Source of the DNA: Candidatus Poribacteria bacterium
GTDB taxonomy: Bacteria > Poribacteria > WGA-4E > WGA-3G
Assembly (NCBI GenBank): GCA_022826805.1
Contig: JAJDUH010000067.1
Span: 1-61,744 of the forward strand
Direction of reading: 5' to 3'
Length of the DNA: 61,744 bases
Notes under the pieces: model-generated
The model's database searches: none
Told to the model about the DNA's origin: nothing
Seen by the model: only the letters and a program-made list of their open reading frames with translations
Made by a program: the position numbers and the translations under genes
Shown here: positions 1 to 8,694 of the stretch, piece by piece
Numbering within the stretch: the first letter of the stretch is position 1
How the letters are laid out: each line of letters starts with the position of its first letter

Positions 1-157
1 TATTGGGCATTTTATCACACACGTCTATAATCTCAAACGCCCACATTCGGCGTTAGGGTATTTGACACCTATGGAATTCGAGCAACAAAACTTGGATTAA
101 ATTTGCGAAAAAGTGGTCTGAATAAACGGTGGCACTTCATATACCTAATAATAAATA

Positions 158-213
158 TAGCGAAACCCAACAAACCAAACTATAGGTGCAATCATGCGTT
201 GGGTTTCACTCGA
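158..213. repeat. AGCGAAACCC hairpin repeat
   Basis: AGCGAAACCCAAC at about 159-171 is inverted at 198-209 (GTTGGGTTTCAC), giving a hairpin with a loop of about 26 bases. The same architecture (AGCGAAACCCGACAC, then GTGTCGGGTTTTACTCG) occurs at 31159-31204. It is a dispersed hairpin family, possibly terminator-like. Confidence 0.4.
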
Positions 214-300
214 TATTTTTGCGATGGTCGGTATATGTAGCAAGCACCCGTTTTGTTAGAATGCTAACGACTCCTTCCGTTTCGTTCAACCCAACCTACG
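198..300. repeat. 103-bp dispersed element with inverted GTTGGGTT ends (copy 1)
   Basis: The left end reads GTTGGGTTTCACTCGA and the right end reads TTCGTTCAACCCAACCTACG, so the tips are inverted copies of GTTGGGTT. A second copy of almost the same length, with matching ends but a different interior, lies at 11577-11680. The family looks like a non-autonomous MITE or structured intergenic repeat. No target duplication could be recognised. Confidence 0.5.
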
Positions 301-499
301 TTCAGCAGATTCTTAACTACAGACAATTTCTTTAATCCTTTTCGTCCAAAATTCCCCTCTTTAATATGAGTCCGGTGTCAGGCTTCTACCGATTTAGAGA
401 ATTAATGCAACCTTCTTGGGTTTAAATTGTATCTATATTATCGGGTAGAGGGTATTCCATTACTTATGTCAAATTTAAAACTCACATTGAATTTCCCTA

Positions 500-530
500 C
501 CCCCCTGATAAGGGGGATAAGGGGGGTTGG
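500..530. repeat. C-run/G-run tract
   Basis: A run of six C is followed by two to three spaced runs of five or six G (AAGGGGGATAAGGGGGG pattern). It can form a short GC hairpin just upstream of the first permease gene. The role is unknown. Confidence 0.4.
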
Positions 531-625
531 GCACTTTTCGACAGTGTCCAAGTAATTGTAAAATTCACCAGAAAAAATCTAATCCAGAATCGGCAAAAAC
601 AAATCACTATAATTTGGAGGATGAA

Positions 626-1927
626 ATGCGTATAGTCGAAGGGGCATCTGTCGGAATTTCTGCGATGCGTAGCAACAAAATGCGTTCATTGCTGACCATG
701 CTTGGCATTATCATCGGTGTCGCATCGGTGTTGGCAATGATCGCTATCGGTGACGGCGCTAAGGAAATAGTAATACAAGATGCCCAGAAGCTGGGAGGTG
801 CTAATAAATTTGTAATATACCGTACGTGGTGGAAACGCGTAAATAATCGATGGGTCCGCAATCGTAGCAGTGAAAACTTGAAATATGGAGACATATTAGC
901 AATCGCCGCAGCATGCCCATCTGTCAAGGCTGTCACGCCGGAAAACCCGAACTGGTCAGGGGTGCTCATCCAAGCACCAGGCGGTACTGAAACCCGTGCA
1001 GGCTGGATGGGCGTAGATGCCACCTATACCACCGCAATGGACTGGAACCTTAAAGCAGGACGCTTTATCACAGATAAAGATGTGGAGAACGCAACGAAAG
1101 TCTGTGTATTGGGAGATGAAGTAGCGACCGCTCTGTTCGGGGATAAATCCGTTTTGGGACAAGAAATCAAAATCGCACGACACAGCGATTATTATAACCA
1201 GCACAACCGAGAAAAGGGGAGGCGATTTACGGAGCGTTTCATAGTCGTCGGAACGCTGATGCCGAGAGGTACCAGTCTTCGGTTCGGCTGGAGTTTCGAT
1301 AATCTTGCCTTTATCCCTGTGTCAACCTCCCAAGAACGCTTCACTGGCAACGATTATATCCGGTTCATCTCGGTCAATGCACACACCGTCGAGGATGTTC
1401 CTAAGGCAATTGAAGAAGTAAAAACTGTCATGAGAAAAAGACATAGAAATCAAGACGATTTCTTTGGAATCTTTGAGATGCACGCCGGTATGGCGCAGTT
1501 AGAGAAAATCAGTAAAATCATAAAAATCACCTTAGGGAGTATCGCCGGGTTTTCGCTCCTCGTTGGCGGCATCGGGATTATGAATATGATGCTCGTCGCC
1601 GTAACGGAACGTACCCGTGAAATCGGACTTCGGAAGGCACTCGGTGCAAAACGCCTGGACATTCTGCTGCAGTTTTTAATAGAGTCGGTGATTATGTGTG
1701 GTGTCGGCGGCGCAATTGGTGTTGGGTTGGGCATTCTTGCGGGTGAAGGTATGGCACTCCTGGCTGTTAAAATCGTTAAGATTGTTCCCCAATGGCCCGC
1801 TGTTATCTCCTTGGAGTGGATATTAATTTCGGTATTGGTATCGGCGATCATCGGTATTTTCTTTGGGCTATATCCTGCGCTAAAGGCATCATCGCTCGCA
1901 CCGATGGAGGCGCTCCGTAAAGATTAA
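626..1927 (+). CDS. MacB-like ABC transporter permease (copy 1)
   Basis: This 433-residue inner-membrane permease has the MacB_PCD plus FtsX layout. A transmembrane segment follows the short N terminus (TMLGIIIGVASVLAMIAIGD), then a periplasmic domain of about 230 residues, then three C-terminal helices with the family signature GGIGIMNMMLVAVTERTREI and GLRKALGAKR. The N-terminal ATPase domain of true MacB is absent, so a separate ATPase is needed. The start is ATG 626, preceded by GGAGG at 616-620; the longer frame has no such site. It is the first of three tandem paralogues followed by a MacA-like adaptor, so a role in export of a peptide, lipid or drug is likely; the substrate cannot be read from sequence. 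Confidence 0.88.
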   Translation: MRIVEGASVGISAMRSNKMRSLLTMLGIIIGVASVLAMIAIGDGAKEIVIQDAQKLGGANKFVIYRTWWKRVNNRWVRNRSSENLKYGDILAIAAACPSVKAVTPENPNWSGVLIQAPGGTETRAGWMGVDATYTTAMDWNLKAGRFITDKDVENATKVCVLGDEVATALFGDKSVLGQEIKIARHSDYYNQHNREKGRRFTERFIVVGTLMPRGTSLRFGWSFDNLAFIPVSTSQERFTGNDYIRFISVNAHTVEDVPKAIEEVKTVMRKRHRNQDDFFGIFEMHAGMAQLEKISKIIKITLGSIAGFSLLVGGIGIMNMMLVAVTERTREIGLRKALGAKRLDILLQFLIESVIMCGVGGAIGVGLGILAGEGMALLAVKIVKIVPQWPAVISLEWILISVLVSAIIGIFFGLYPALKASSLAPMEALRKD

Positions 1928-2142
1928 AAGCAAGAAGGCATCCACAAGGACTGCCTCTACAAGATACTAAACCTATTCCCCTTAATTGCGTCTAATAAGA
2001 GAAGTCTAATTTACAGAAATTGTGAATATCAGGATTCGTAGATCGCGCCCATAAAAAACTTTACAAAAAAGTGAACTTTATTTACCCTATGCCTGTCTAA
2101 CTATTGAGTATAGAACTATATTTAATAATTGGGAGGCAGAAG

Positions 2143-3447
2143 ATGCGTATATTTGAAGGGTTATCTGTTGGCGTTTCTGCGATTCGCAGCAATAAACTGC
2201 GCTCCTTGCTTACAATGCTGGGAATTATCATCGGTGTCGCCTCTGTACTTGCGATGATTGCTATTGGCGACGGTGCGAAGATGATTGTGCTACAAGACGC
2301 ACAGAAATTAGGTGGCGTGAACCAATTCACGATGTACCGGAGTAGCCATAAGCGGGTGAATAACCGATGGGTACCCAACCGAAGCAATGAGTATTTTGAG
2401 TATGACGATGTGTTGGCGATAGAGGCGGAATGTCCGTCCGTTAAGTTGGTTGTTCCGCGGATACCCGAATGGCGTGGTGTCCTCGCCCAAGCTGGGGGAG
2501 GTACAGAGCATCGGACAGGCTATAATGGGGTAAACGCTTCGTTTGCCGAAGCAATGGATTGGAATATCGAGCAAGGTCGTTTTATTTCGGATGAAGATAT
2601 TGGCAATGAAGCAAAGGTTTGTGTGCTTGGCTCTGAAGTGGTTGACGCTCTATTTGGCAATGCATCACCTGTAGGAAAAGAAATCAAAATTGGCAAAGGA
2701 CCAGGCGGTCGCTTTGACCGATATGGTAGAAAAGATCAGAAGCGGATCACTGAACGTTTCACTGTTGTTGGAACAATGGCAAGTCGAGGACGAAGCCTCC
2801 GATTCGGCTGGAATTTAGACGACATGATCTTCATGCCCCTGACAACGACTCAGGAACGCTTCACGGGCAATGATAGGATTGTGATGCTCTCGGTTCACGC
2901 TCATACCGTTGAGGAAGTGCCGCAAGCGATTGAAGAGGTAAAAACCGTTCTGCGAAAAATGCATAAAGGTCAAGACGATTTCTTCTCAATCTGGGACATG
3001 CGGGAAGGTATGGCGCAGTTAGATAAGATTAGTAAGGTGATTAAAATCGCCTTGGGGAGTATCGCAGGCTTTTCGCTCCTTGTGGGTGGCATCGGAATCA
3101 TGAATATGATGCTCGTCGCTGTAACGGAGCGCACACGCGAGATCGGCTTGAGGAAAGCCTTGGGGGCGAAGCGTTTTGACATTCTGTTGCAGTTCTTAAT
3201 AGAAGCAGTTGTAATGTGTAGTGTAGGTGGCGCGTTGGGTGTTTTAGTCGGCCTCTTCGCTGGCGAAGGAATGGCAATGCTTGCCGTCAACATCGTCAAA
3301 ATTGTGCCCGAATGGCCCTCGGTTATCTCAACAAACTGGATATTGATTTCGGTATCTTTCTCAGCGATAATTGGTATCTCCTTTGGACTGTATCCAGCGA
3401 TCAAAGCGTCAGCACTCTCTCCCATTGAAGCACTCCGTAGCGAGTAG
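2143..3447 (+). CDS. MacB-like ABC transporter permease (copy 2)
   Basis: This 434-residue permease is a close paralogue of the gene upstream. It shares the N-terminal membrane segment (SLLTMLGIIIGVASVLAMIA), the periplasmic pattern SLRFGW...ERFTGND and the FtsX motif GIMNMMLVAVTERTREIGLR. The similarity suggests a fairly recent tandem duplication. The ATG at 2143 has GGGAGG at 2131-2136. No ATPase domain is present. The stop codon at 3445-3447 lies inside the Shine-Dalgarno region of the next permease, so the second and third genes are translationally close and co-transcribed. Confidence 0.88.
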   Translation: MRIFEGLSVGVSAIRSNKLRSLLTMLGIIIGVASVLAMIAIGDGAKMIVLQDAQKLGGVNQFTMYRSSHKRVNNRWVPNRSNEYFEYDDVLAIEAECPSVKLVVPRIPEWRGVLAQAGGGTEHRTGYNGVNASFAEAMDWNIEQGRFISDEDIGNEAKVCVLGSEVVDALFGNASPVGKEIKIGKGPGGRFDRYGRKDQKRITERFTVVGTMASRGRSLRFGWNLDDMIFMPLTTTQERFTGNDRIVMLSVHAHTVEEVPQAIEEVKTVLRKMHKGQDDFFSIWDMREGMAQLDKISKVIKIALGSIAGFSLLVGGIGIMNMMLVAVTERTREIGLRKALGAKRFDILLQFLIEAVVMCSVGGALGVLVGLFAGEGMAMLAVNIVKIVPEWPSVISTNWILISVSFSAIIGISFGLYPAIKASALSPIEALRSE

Positions 3448-3459
3448 GAGGAAACCCAA

Positions 3460-4776
3460 GTGGATATAATTGAATGTATCATTTTAGGAATTTCCAGTTT
3501 GCGGCGTAATCCGCTCCGTTCTGCCTTGACGATTTTAGGGATTATCGTAGGCGTTGCCTCCGTAGTCAGTATGGTATCTGTCGGCGATGGGTCGAGTGCT
3601 ATGGTCTTGCGAGAGATTGAGCGGACGGGCGGCACAAAGATGATTGAGGTTTATAAGGACGATTGGGATAAACAGTCAGGGACCTTGAGCCGCGCAGCTG
3701 GGTCTGCTGTGCGTGGTAAAGGACGCTGGCAAAGGAATCGCGCCGAGGATTTGGAAACCGAAGACGCCTTTGAGATCCTCAAGCATGCCCGCGGGGTTGT
3801 CAATGTCGTGGCTGAAGACGATATGCCGGGCTGGACAGTGAATTACAAGGGACGCACAAAAGAATCCCGCATTGTGGCATCGACCGCTGGCTATGACCAG
3901 TCGCACAACTGGTACCCGTCAAATGGTCGGTTTTTCACGGCTGAAGAAGTGGAAGCGGCGAGTAGTGTGGCAGTGATTGGTCACAAAGTTGCCGAAGAGG
4001 TTTTCCTCGACGAAGATCCGGTCGGAAAAGAGATTAAAGCCTCGCGCCCTTCCTACTGGCGTGGAAGGAGAGGGATTTATGAGGTACGTCTCAAGGTCAT
4101 TGGTGTGATGGAAGAGAAAGGCGACGCTATGGACACATCGGGTTGGGACGACCGGTTCGTTATTCCAATAACCACGCTCCAACAGCGTTTCAAGGGACGC
4201 GAAGACGTCGAACGTATCCGTATCGAAGCATCGGATGTTAGCACGATTCCGATTGCGATCATGGACGCCAAGCAGATATTAGGAAGACAGCACAATAACA
4301 CGGGCGAAGAATACAACTACTGGACAGCTACCGAGGAATTGGCAACCGCGAATAAGGTAGGTTTAGTGATGAAAGCCTTGATGGGCGGCATTGCAGGTAT
4401 CGCCTTGATGGTTGCTGGCATCGGTGTGATGAATATCATGCTTGTCTCGGTGACTGACCGGACGCGGGAGATCGGATTGCGGAAGGCACTCGGTGCAACA
4501 CGCGGCGATATTCTGGCACAATTCCTGATTGAAGCAGCCGTACTGACACTCTCCGGTGGTATTCTCGGCGCCATCTTAGGCATCTTTATGGGACGCGGCA
4601 CCGCCGCACTCATCTCCAGGTTTGTCTGGGAAGGAAGCAATTGGCCCTCAGTGGTTTCAGTCGGGACAATGGTGATTGCCCTACTGGTTTCAGTCGCTAT
4701 CGGTGTTTTCTTCGGGCTATATCCCGCCAACAAGGCGGCGAAACTCACGCCTGTCGAGGCACTTCGTACCGATTAA
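3460..4776 (+). CDS. MacB-like ABC transporter permease (copy 3, diverged)
   Basis: This 438-residue FtsX/MacB_PCD permease has the same topology: one N-terminal helix (ALTILGIIVGVASVVSMVSV), a large periplasmic domain, and three C-terminal helices with GIGVMNIMLVSVTDRTREIG. It is clearly more diverged than the two upstream copies, which suggests it forms a hetero-oligomer with them or serves a distinct substrate. The start is GTG 3460 with AGGAGG at 3446-3451, overlapping the upstream stop. It has no ATPase domain. Confidence 0.87.
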   Translation: MDIIECIILGISSLRRNPLRSALTILGIIVGVASVVSMVSVGDGSSAMVLREIERTGGTKMIEVYKDDWDKQSGTLSRAAGSAVRGKGRWQRNRAEDLETEDAFEILKHARGVVNVVAEDDMPGWTVNYKGRTKESRIVASTAGYDQSHNWYPSNGRFFTAEEVEAASSVAVIGHKVAEEVFLDEDPVGKEIKASRPSYWRGRRGIYEVRLKVIGVMEEKGDAMDTSGWDDRFVIPITTLQQRFKGREDVERIRIEASDVSTIPIAIMDAKQILGRQHNNTGEEYNYWTATEELATANKVGLVMKALMGGIAGIALMVAGIGVMNIMLVSVTDRTREIGLRKALGATRGDILAQFLIEAAVLTLSGGILGAILGIFMGRGTAALISRFVWEGSNWPSVVSVGTMVIALLVSVAIGVFFGLYPANKAAKLTPVEALRTD

Positions 4777-4929
4777 CGTGAGCTTGAAAATAAATCTGTA
4801 GGTGTTTTTGCTTGGATGTTTTCCCCAAGTAGAACGATAAGCACACAGACAAACACGCGTAATTTGGTCGGGATTTTGTCCTTTTTCGCGGTTTGCGCTT
4901 CGCTAATTGCGATTTGCTAATTGAACACA

Positions 4930-5013
4930 TAGGCGAGGTAGGTTGATCCGCTGTCGCCTACCCCAACGAGAAGGTGCCTGTTTCTGCAACATCCTGAAAA
5001 AGATCAGGCACCT
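4930..5013. repeat. Two adjacent inverted repeats upstream of the adaptor gene
   Basis: TAGGCGA (4930-4936) is inverted at 4954-4960, and AGGTGCCTG (4972-4980) is inverted at 5005-5013. The two hairpins sit between the third permease and the adaptor, with no T-run after either. They may be an operon-internal processing or attenuation site, or a dispersed repeat. Confidence 0.4.
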
Positions 5014-5040
5014 CTGAACATTCTCTGGGAGGGATTAGTT

Positions 5041-6927
5041 TTGAAAAATCTAATTATTGCCGTTGCCGTTATTTTGGTACTTGTCGTCGCAATTGGCTGG
5101 GTCGTCTTGGGACGGGGCAAAAACGGCGACGATTCGGCATTGGCTCAGAAAATTGAAGTCATCAAACGCGACGATTTCCAAATGCGCATTAGTGCAACCG
5201 GCAACTTAGAACCGCTGATCGACGTAGAGATTAAATCCAACGTCGAGGGTGAGATCGTTGAACTCCTCGTTAAAAATAGTGATTACGTCGAAAAAGATCA
5301 GGTGCTGCTGAGGCTTGATCCGGAACTCTATGAAGAGGGTAAAAAACAGGCGGAAGCGGATGTCGCAGCTGCCAAGGCACAAGTCAGGCAGGCAGAACTA
5401 AATATCGAACTTAAAAATGAACGGCTTGAAAGTGAATTGACACAGGCTGACGCAGATTTGAAAATCGCGCAAGCGAATCTTGAGACCGTTCAAGCTACAA
5501 CCATAACACAAGTCAGCCAAGCAGAAACAGATATTCAGACGACGCAGAACTCGCTTGACCAAGACAATATAGCCTTGGAGCAAGCCCGCATCGCGCTTGA
5601 ACAGGCAAAAATCACATTGTCGGAGCAGGAAACATCGCTGAAATCCGCCAAGATTTCGATGGATAACGCCAAATCGGAACTCGACCGAAACACAGAGCTC
5701 TTTGAAAAAGGATTGGTATCCAAAAAAGCTTTGGAAGACGCACAAGCAGCACACGCAAATGCCGAAGCACAGTATGAAACTGCTGGAAAACGGGTTGAAT
5801 CACAGAAACAGACCATTGTTTCACAACAACGAACGATTAACGTCCGCGAAAGTTCTATAGCAAACCGAGAGGCAATACTTGAAAACCAGAGGCTGAACCT
5901 CGACAACCTGAAAAAGATGCGTCAGAAAGCCGAGGAAGAAGCCAAAATCCGGGCAGACAATGCTGAAACGCAGTTGCAGGAACTGATGCTCACTTACGAC
6001 AATGAGAAATTGTTGACCCAGCAATCCAAAGTCAGTGCTGAAGCGAATAAATTGCGAAGGGAAAGTAGTCTGAAAAACGAAGCAGAACGGCTTGAGTGGA
6101 CCACAATCAGGGCACCGATGGCAGGGGTCGTTACACTCCTTGAACTCGAAGAGGGCGAAATTGTGACCTCCGGTCGTTCGGCATTCTCGCAAAGTCCACC
6201 CATTATGACTATCGTTGATCCCTCCAAAATGGTCGTCAAAACCTTCATCAACGAGGTCGATATGGAACGCCTACGCTTGGATCAGAGAGCGGAAATCGTT
6301 GTCGATGCCTTCCAAAATAAAACGTACGATGGCAGGGTCTACGAAATTTCACCGAGTGGTCAAGAGCAAGACAATATCATCTCCTTTGAGGTGATGGTAG
6401 AAGTCCTTGGATCCCCAGAAGAACTCCGTCCCGGTATGAGTGCCGATGTTGACATTATTACCTACGAAGAAAAGAATGTCCTCTTGGCACCGATTGACGC
6501 AGTTATCAATGAAAAAGGCGCGATTGTTAACGCACAGGTAGGCAACACATCGCCCTTCAAAGCGAATCAACCGATTGTGATGCAGACAATCAGCGAGAAA
6601 ACTTTTAACGGTACGGTTGAGAATGTCGGAAACGGTAGCGTCACGATTCGTTTGGACGGCTCACAGCGCGGTATTATGCCAGGTCCTACGACTATATCGC
6701 TCCTCGTCAAAGGGCAAAAGAAAGCCGATGGTGTCAGTGCACAGGTGAACCTCTTAAAAGGGAAATTCGTCATGTTAGATGATGGCAGTGCTAAAGGCAA
6801 CAGAACAGCCATTGAGACGGGGATGCAGAATGAGACACAGGTCATTATTAAAGGCGGTGTAACCGATGGTGACCGGGTCGTTCTACAGCAACGGAAACCA
6901 CCACCGGGCGGTGGATTTGGTAGGTAA
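5041..6927 (+). CDS. MacA/HlyD-like periplasmic adaptor of an efflux system
   Basis: This 628-residue membrane-fusion protein begins with a single N-terminal membrane anchor (residues about 3-23). A split lipoyl/biotinyl domain follows, with one half near EGEIVELLVKNSDYVEKDQVLLRLD and the other near IRAPMAGVVTLLELEEGE. Between the halves lies a very long coiled coil (about residues 100-350, rich in Ala, Gln and Glu), then beta-barrel and membrane-proximal domains ending in GGGFGR. It is longer than typical MacA (about 370-400) because of the long hairpin. The start is TTG 5041 with GGGAGGGA at 5027-5034. It should couple the three upstream permeases to an outer-membrane channel, which is not in this window. 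Confidence 0.87.
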   Translation: MKNLIIAVAVILVLVVAIGWVVLGRGKNGDDSALAQKIEVIKRDDFQMRISATGNLEPLIDVEIKSNVEGEIVELLVKNSDYVEKDQVLLRLDPELYEEGKKQAEADVAAAKAQVRQAELNIELKNERLESELTQADADLKIAQANLETVQATTITQVSQAETDIQTTQNSLDQDNIALEQARIALEQAKITLSEQETSLKSAKISMDNAKSELDRNTELFEKGLVSKKALEDAQAAHANAEAQYETAGKRVESQKQTIVSQQRTINVRESSIANREAILENQRLNLDNLKKMRQKAEEEAKIRADNAETQLQELMLTYDNEKLLTQQSKVSAEANKLRRESSLKNEAERLEWTTIRAPMAGVVTLLELEEGEIVTSGRSAFSQSPPIMTIVDPSKMVVKTFINEVDMERLRLDQRAEIVVDAFQNKTYDGRVYEISPSGQEQDNIISFEVMVEVLGSPEELRPGMSADVDIITYEEKNVLLAPIDAVINEKGAIVNAQVGNTSPFKANQPIVMQTISEKTFNGTVENVGNGSVTIRLDGSQRGIMPGPTTISLLVKGQKKADGVSAQVNLLKGKFVMLDDGSAKGNRTAIETGMQNETQVIIKGGVTDGDRVVLQQRKPPPGGGFGR

Positions 6928-6941
6928 AGAGAAACGTTTGT

Positions 6942-6970
6942 TGCCTCGATCTTTAGTTTAGATCGAGGCA
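6942..6970. terminator. Hairpin between convergent genes
   Basis: TGCCTCGATCT (6942-6952) is perfectly inverted at 6960-6970 with a 7-base loop. It lies between the convergent adaptor and MBL-fold genes. No T-run follows on either strand, so it is a weak or Rho-assisted bidirectional terminator, or an mRNA-end stabilising hairpin. Confidence 0.5.
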
Positions 6971-6974
6971 CACA

Positions 6975-7775
6975 TTATAGCTGAATAACCTGCCCATCGT
7001 AGGCGAGATAGGCGTTGTCTGAGAGTTCAATCTCCATCTCTTCGCACTGCTCCGGGAAATAGCGATGATCCAACCGGTGCATAATATGCGTAAAATAGGT
7101 TTCCTTCGGTTGCAGTGCCTCGCTAATTTCTAACGCTTCACCCACCGAGAGATGCGTCGGATGCCTCGGATTGAAACTGAGCGCATCAATCACTAACACC
7201 TCAATCCCGTTTAGCAGGTCTTGTGATGCTTTCGGTAGCCGTTTGACATCCGGCAGGTACCCGAAATCGTCTATTCGGTACCCGTAAGTGGGGACATTTC
7301 CGTGTTCAACCGGCACGGGTGTAATGTCAAAACCGAGCAATTCAAACCGCTGATCCGGTTCAACAACATTTGGGAGCAGATGACCAACTCCTCCCCCCTG
7401 AAACGTCTCCTTTGTGAACATATAATCAAAGTTGCGTTGTAAGATGCTCATCGTCTGTTCGGGACCGTAGATGGGCATATCCATCTGCTGTTTTCGGCAC
7501 GGCATCACGATGTCGTTTGTGCCACTGACGTGGTCGGCGTGAGAGTGTGTGAAGATCACAGCATCTATCCAGTCAATCCGGTTCCGAACGATCTGATCCA
7601 TGAAATTAGGTCCAAGGTCGAATTGAAGGTGCTTTTCGTCTTTTTCGATATGGATCGATGAACGGGTCCGATAGTTTTTTGAGTTAACATCCCGTGCATC
7701 TTCGCAAGTTTCGCAGTCACATTTATACTCAGGAACGCCTGTCGAGGTGCCTGAACCCAAAATTGTAATCTTCAT
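6975..7775 (-). CDS. MBL-fold metallo-hydrolase, PhnP-like
   Basis: This 266-residue cytoplasmic metallo-beta-lactamase-fold hydrolase begins with the family pattern LGSGTSTGVPEYKC. A Cys pair and the sequence NYRTRSSIHIE follow, then the metal motif HSHADH (about residue 78) and later the expected C-terminal histidines (PVEHG, THIMHRLDH). This arrangement matches the PhnP/phosphoribosyl cyclic phosphodiesterase-like group, which hydrolyses phosphodiesters. No phn genes are nearby, so the substrate is open. The ATG at 7773-7775 has no strong ribosome binding site upstream. Confidence 0.8.
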   Translation of the reverse strand: MKITILGSGTSTGVPEYKCDCETCEDARDVNSKNYRTRSSIHIEKDEKHLQFDLGPNFMDQIVRNRIDWIDAVIFTHSHADHVSGTNDIVMPCRKQQMDMPIYGPEQTMSILQRNFDYMFTKETFQGGGVGHLLPNVVEPDQRFELLGFDITPVPVEHGNVPTYGYRIDDFGYLPDVKRLPKASQDLLNGIEVLVIDALSFNPRHPTHLSVGEALEISEALQPKETYFTHIMHRLDHRYFPEQCEEMEIELSDNAYLAYDGQVIQL

Positions 7776-7926
7776 TTTTTTTTACAAATTAAATACGAGC
7801 GTTGCGTCCGTTGTCCGCAACGGTCTAAGATTGGTAAAAAACCAGCTTTAGGTTGTGAACGGTTTGTTAACAATTGGAATACTGTCCTAACAACGGAAGG
7901 ACAACTCAGAAGCAATCGTTAAAAAT

Positions 7927-8688
7927 ATGACTAAACTTACGTCCCAAGAATGTCTCGCCCTGGCTGATGTCATTGGCGATACACCGATGACGGTTATCTC
8001 TGCATCCCGCCTGCAACACGGAATGTGTGATGCCTACGTCGCTGGTACATTACCAGATGTCACCGCTTCGCTTGTCTTTGATGCGTACTGCCCAGACGAG
8101 CCGTGCGGTTTCGGTACCAATGCCGATGCCCTGTGGCAACTGCTAAAAGCGACCGATGGCTGGGGCTGCATCAACGTCCAAACCGCATGCGCTGCCTCTC
8201 TTGGTGCCCTGATTGAAGCGGACACCGGCAGACCTGTTCGTTATTATGGCGATGTCTGTCACGCCCTTTTAGCACCTGTCAACCGTTATCCGAATGAAGC
8301 AGTCCGCCTCTTAACATCAGAAGATGTTGAGCGTCTGGCGAAAGCCCCCACGGAAATCCAAGGAAACGGCTACGAAACACACGCAGCAATGGTAACAGAC
8401 GGCATCGCCGCTGGAGCCGTTGTGAACGACAACATTGTCGCTATCGCCCACACCCACGCGGAGACCAATCTGCATGCCGACATCGGGGTCTCTACACTGG
8501 AAACGTGGCGCGAAAAAGGATTCTCTACTGCGGCGGCAGCCCTTGTCGCTCAAGAGATTCAAGCAAGAGGTAAGGTCCCGGCTTGGAGTTGCGGTGAAGA
8601 TAACTACGCTTCGCTGCGCGTGGCAGAAAAGCTCGGTTTCACTGAAGTCGGTCGGCGCACCTACGTTATTCCCATCTCACCCAAATAG
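7927..8688 (+). CDS. GNAT-family N-acetyltransferase
   Basis: This 253-residue protein has its acetyl-CoA-binding GNAT (FR47-like) fold in the C-terminal half. The pattern GVSTLETWREKGFSTAAAALVA resembles motif A (V..e.R.kG...aL), and CGEDNYASLRVAEKLGF is the usual motif B (N..S..va.klGF). The N-terminal 120 residues are a family-specific extension. The substrate is unknown. The gene is divergent from the MBL gene and convergent with the DegT aminotransferase seven bases downstream. Confidence 0.78.
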   Translation: MTKLTSQECLALADVIGDTPMTVISASRLQHGMCDAYVAGTLPDVTASLVFDAYCPDEPCGFGTNADALWQLLKATDGWGCINVQTACAASLGALIEADTGRPVRYYGDVCHALLAPVNRYPNEAVRLLTSEDVERLAKAPTEIQGNGYETHAAMVTDGIAAGAVVNDNIVAIAHTHAETNLHADIGVSTLETWREKGFSTAAAALVAQEIQARGKVPAWSCGEDNYASLRVAEKLGFTEVGRRTYVIPISPK

Positions 8689-8694
8689 AGTCTA

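Larger units (their letters stand above)
1..625. other. Intergenic region with hairpin and G-rich repeats, no gene seen
   Basis: No convincing coding sequence lies before the first ABC permease. An open frame reaches back to 527 but has no ribosome binding site there. The stretch holds an inverted-repeat hairpin at about 158-213, a 103-bp element with inverted ends at 198-300, and a C-run/G-run tract at 500-530 just upstream of the permease. I see no clear promoter. Confidence 0.6.

Noticed and set aside
2970..3635. Minus-strand open frame of 221 codons
   Set aside because: It lies antisense to two permease genes with clear MacB motifs and its product is Ser/Thr/Pro-rich shadow sequence with no family features.
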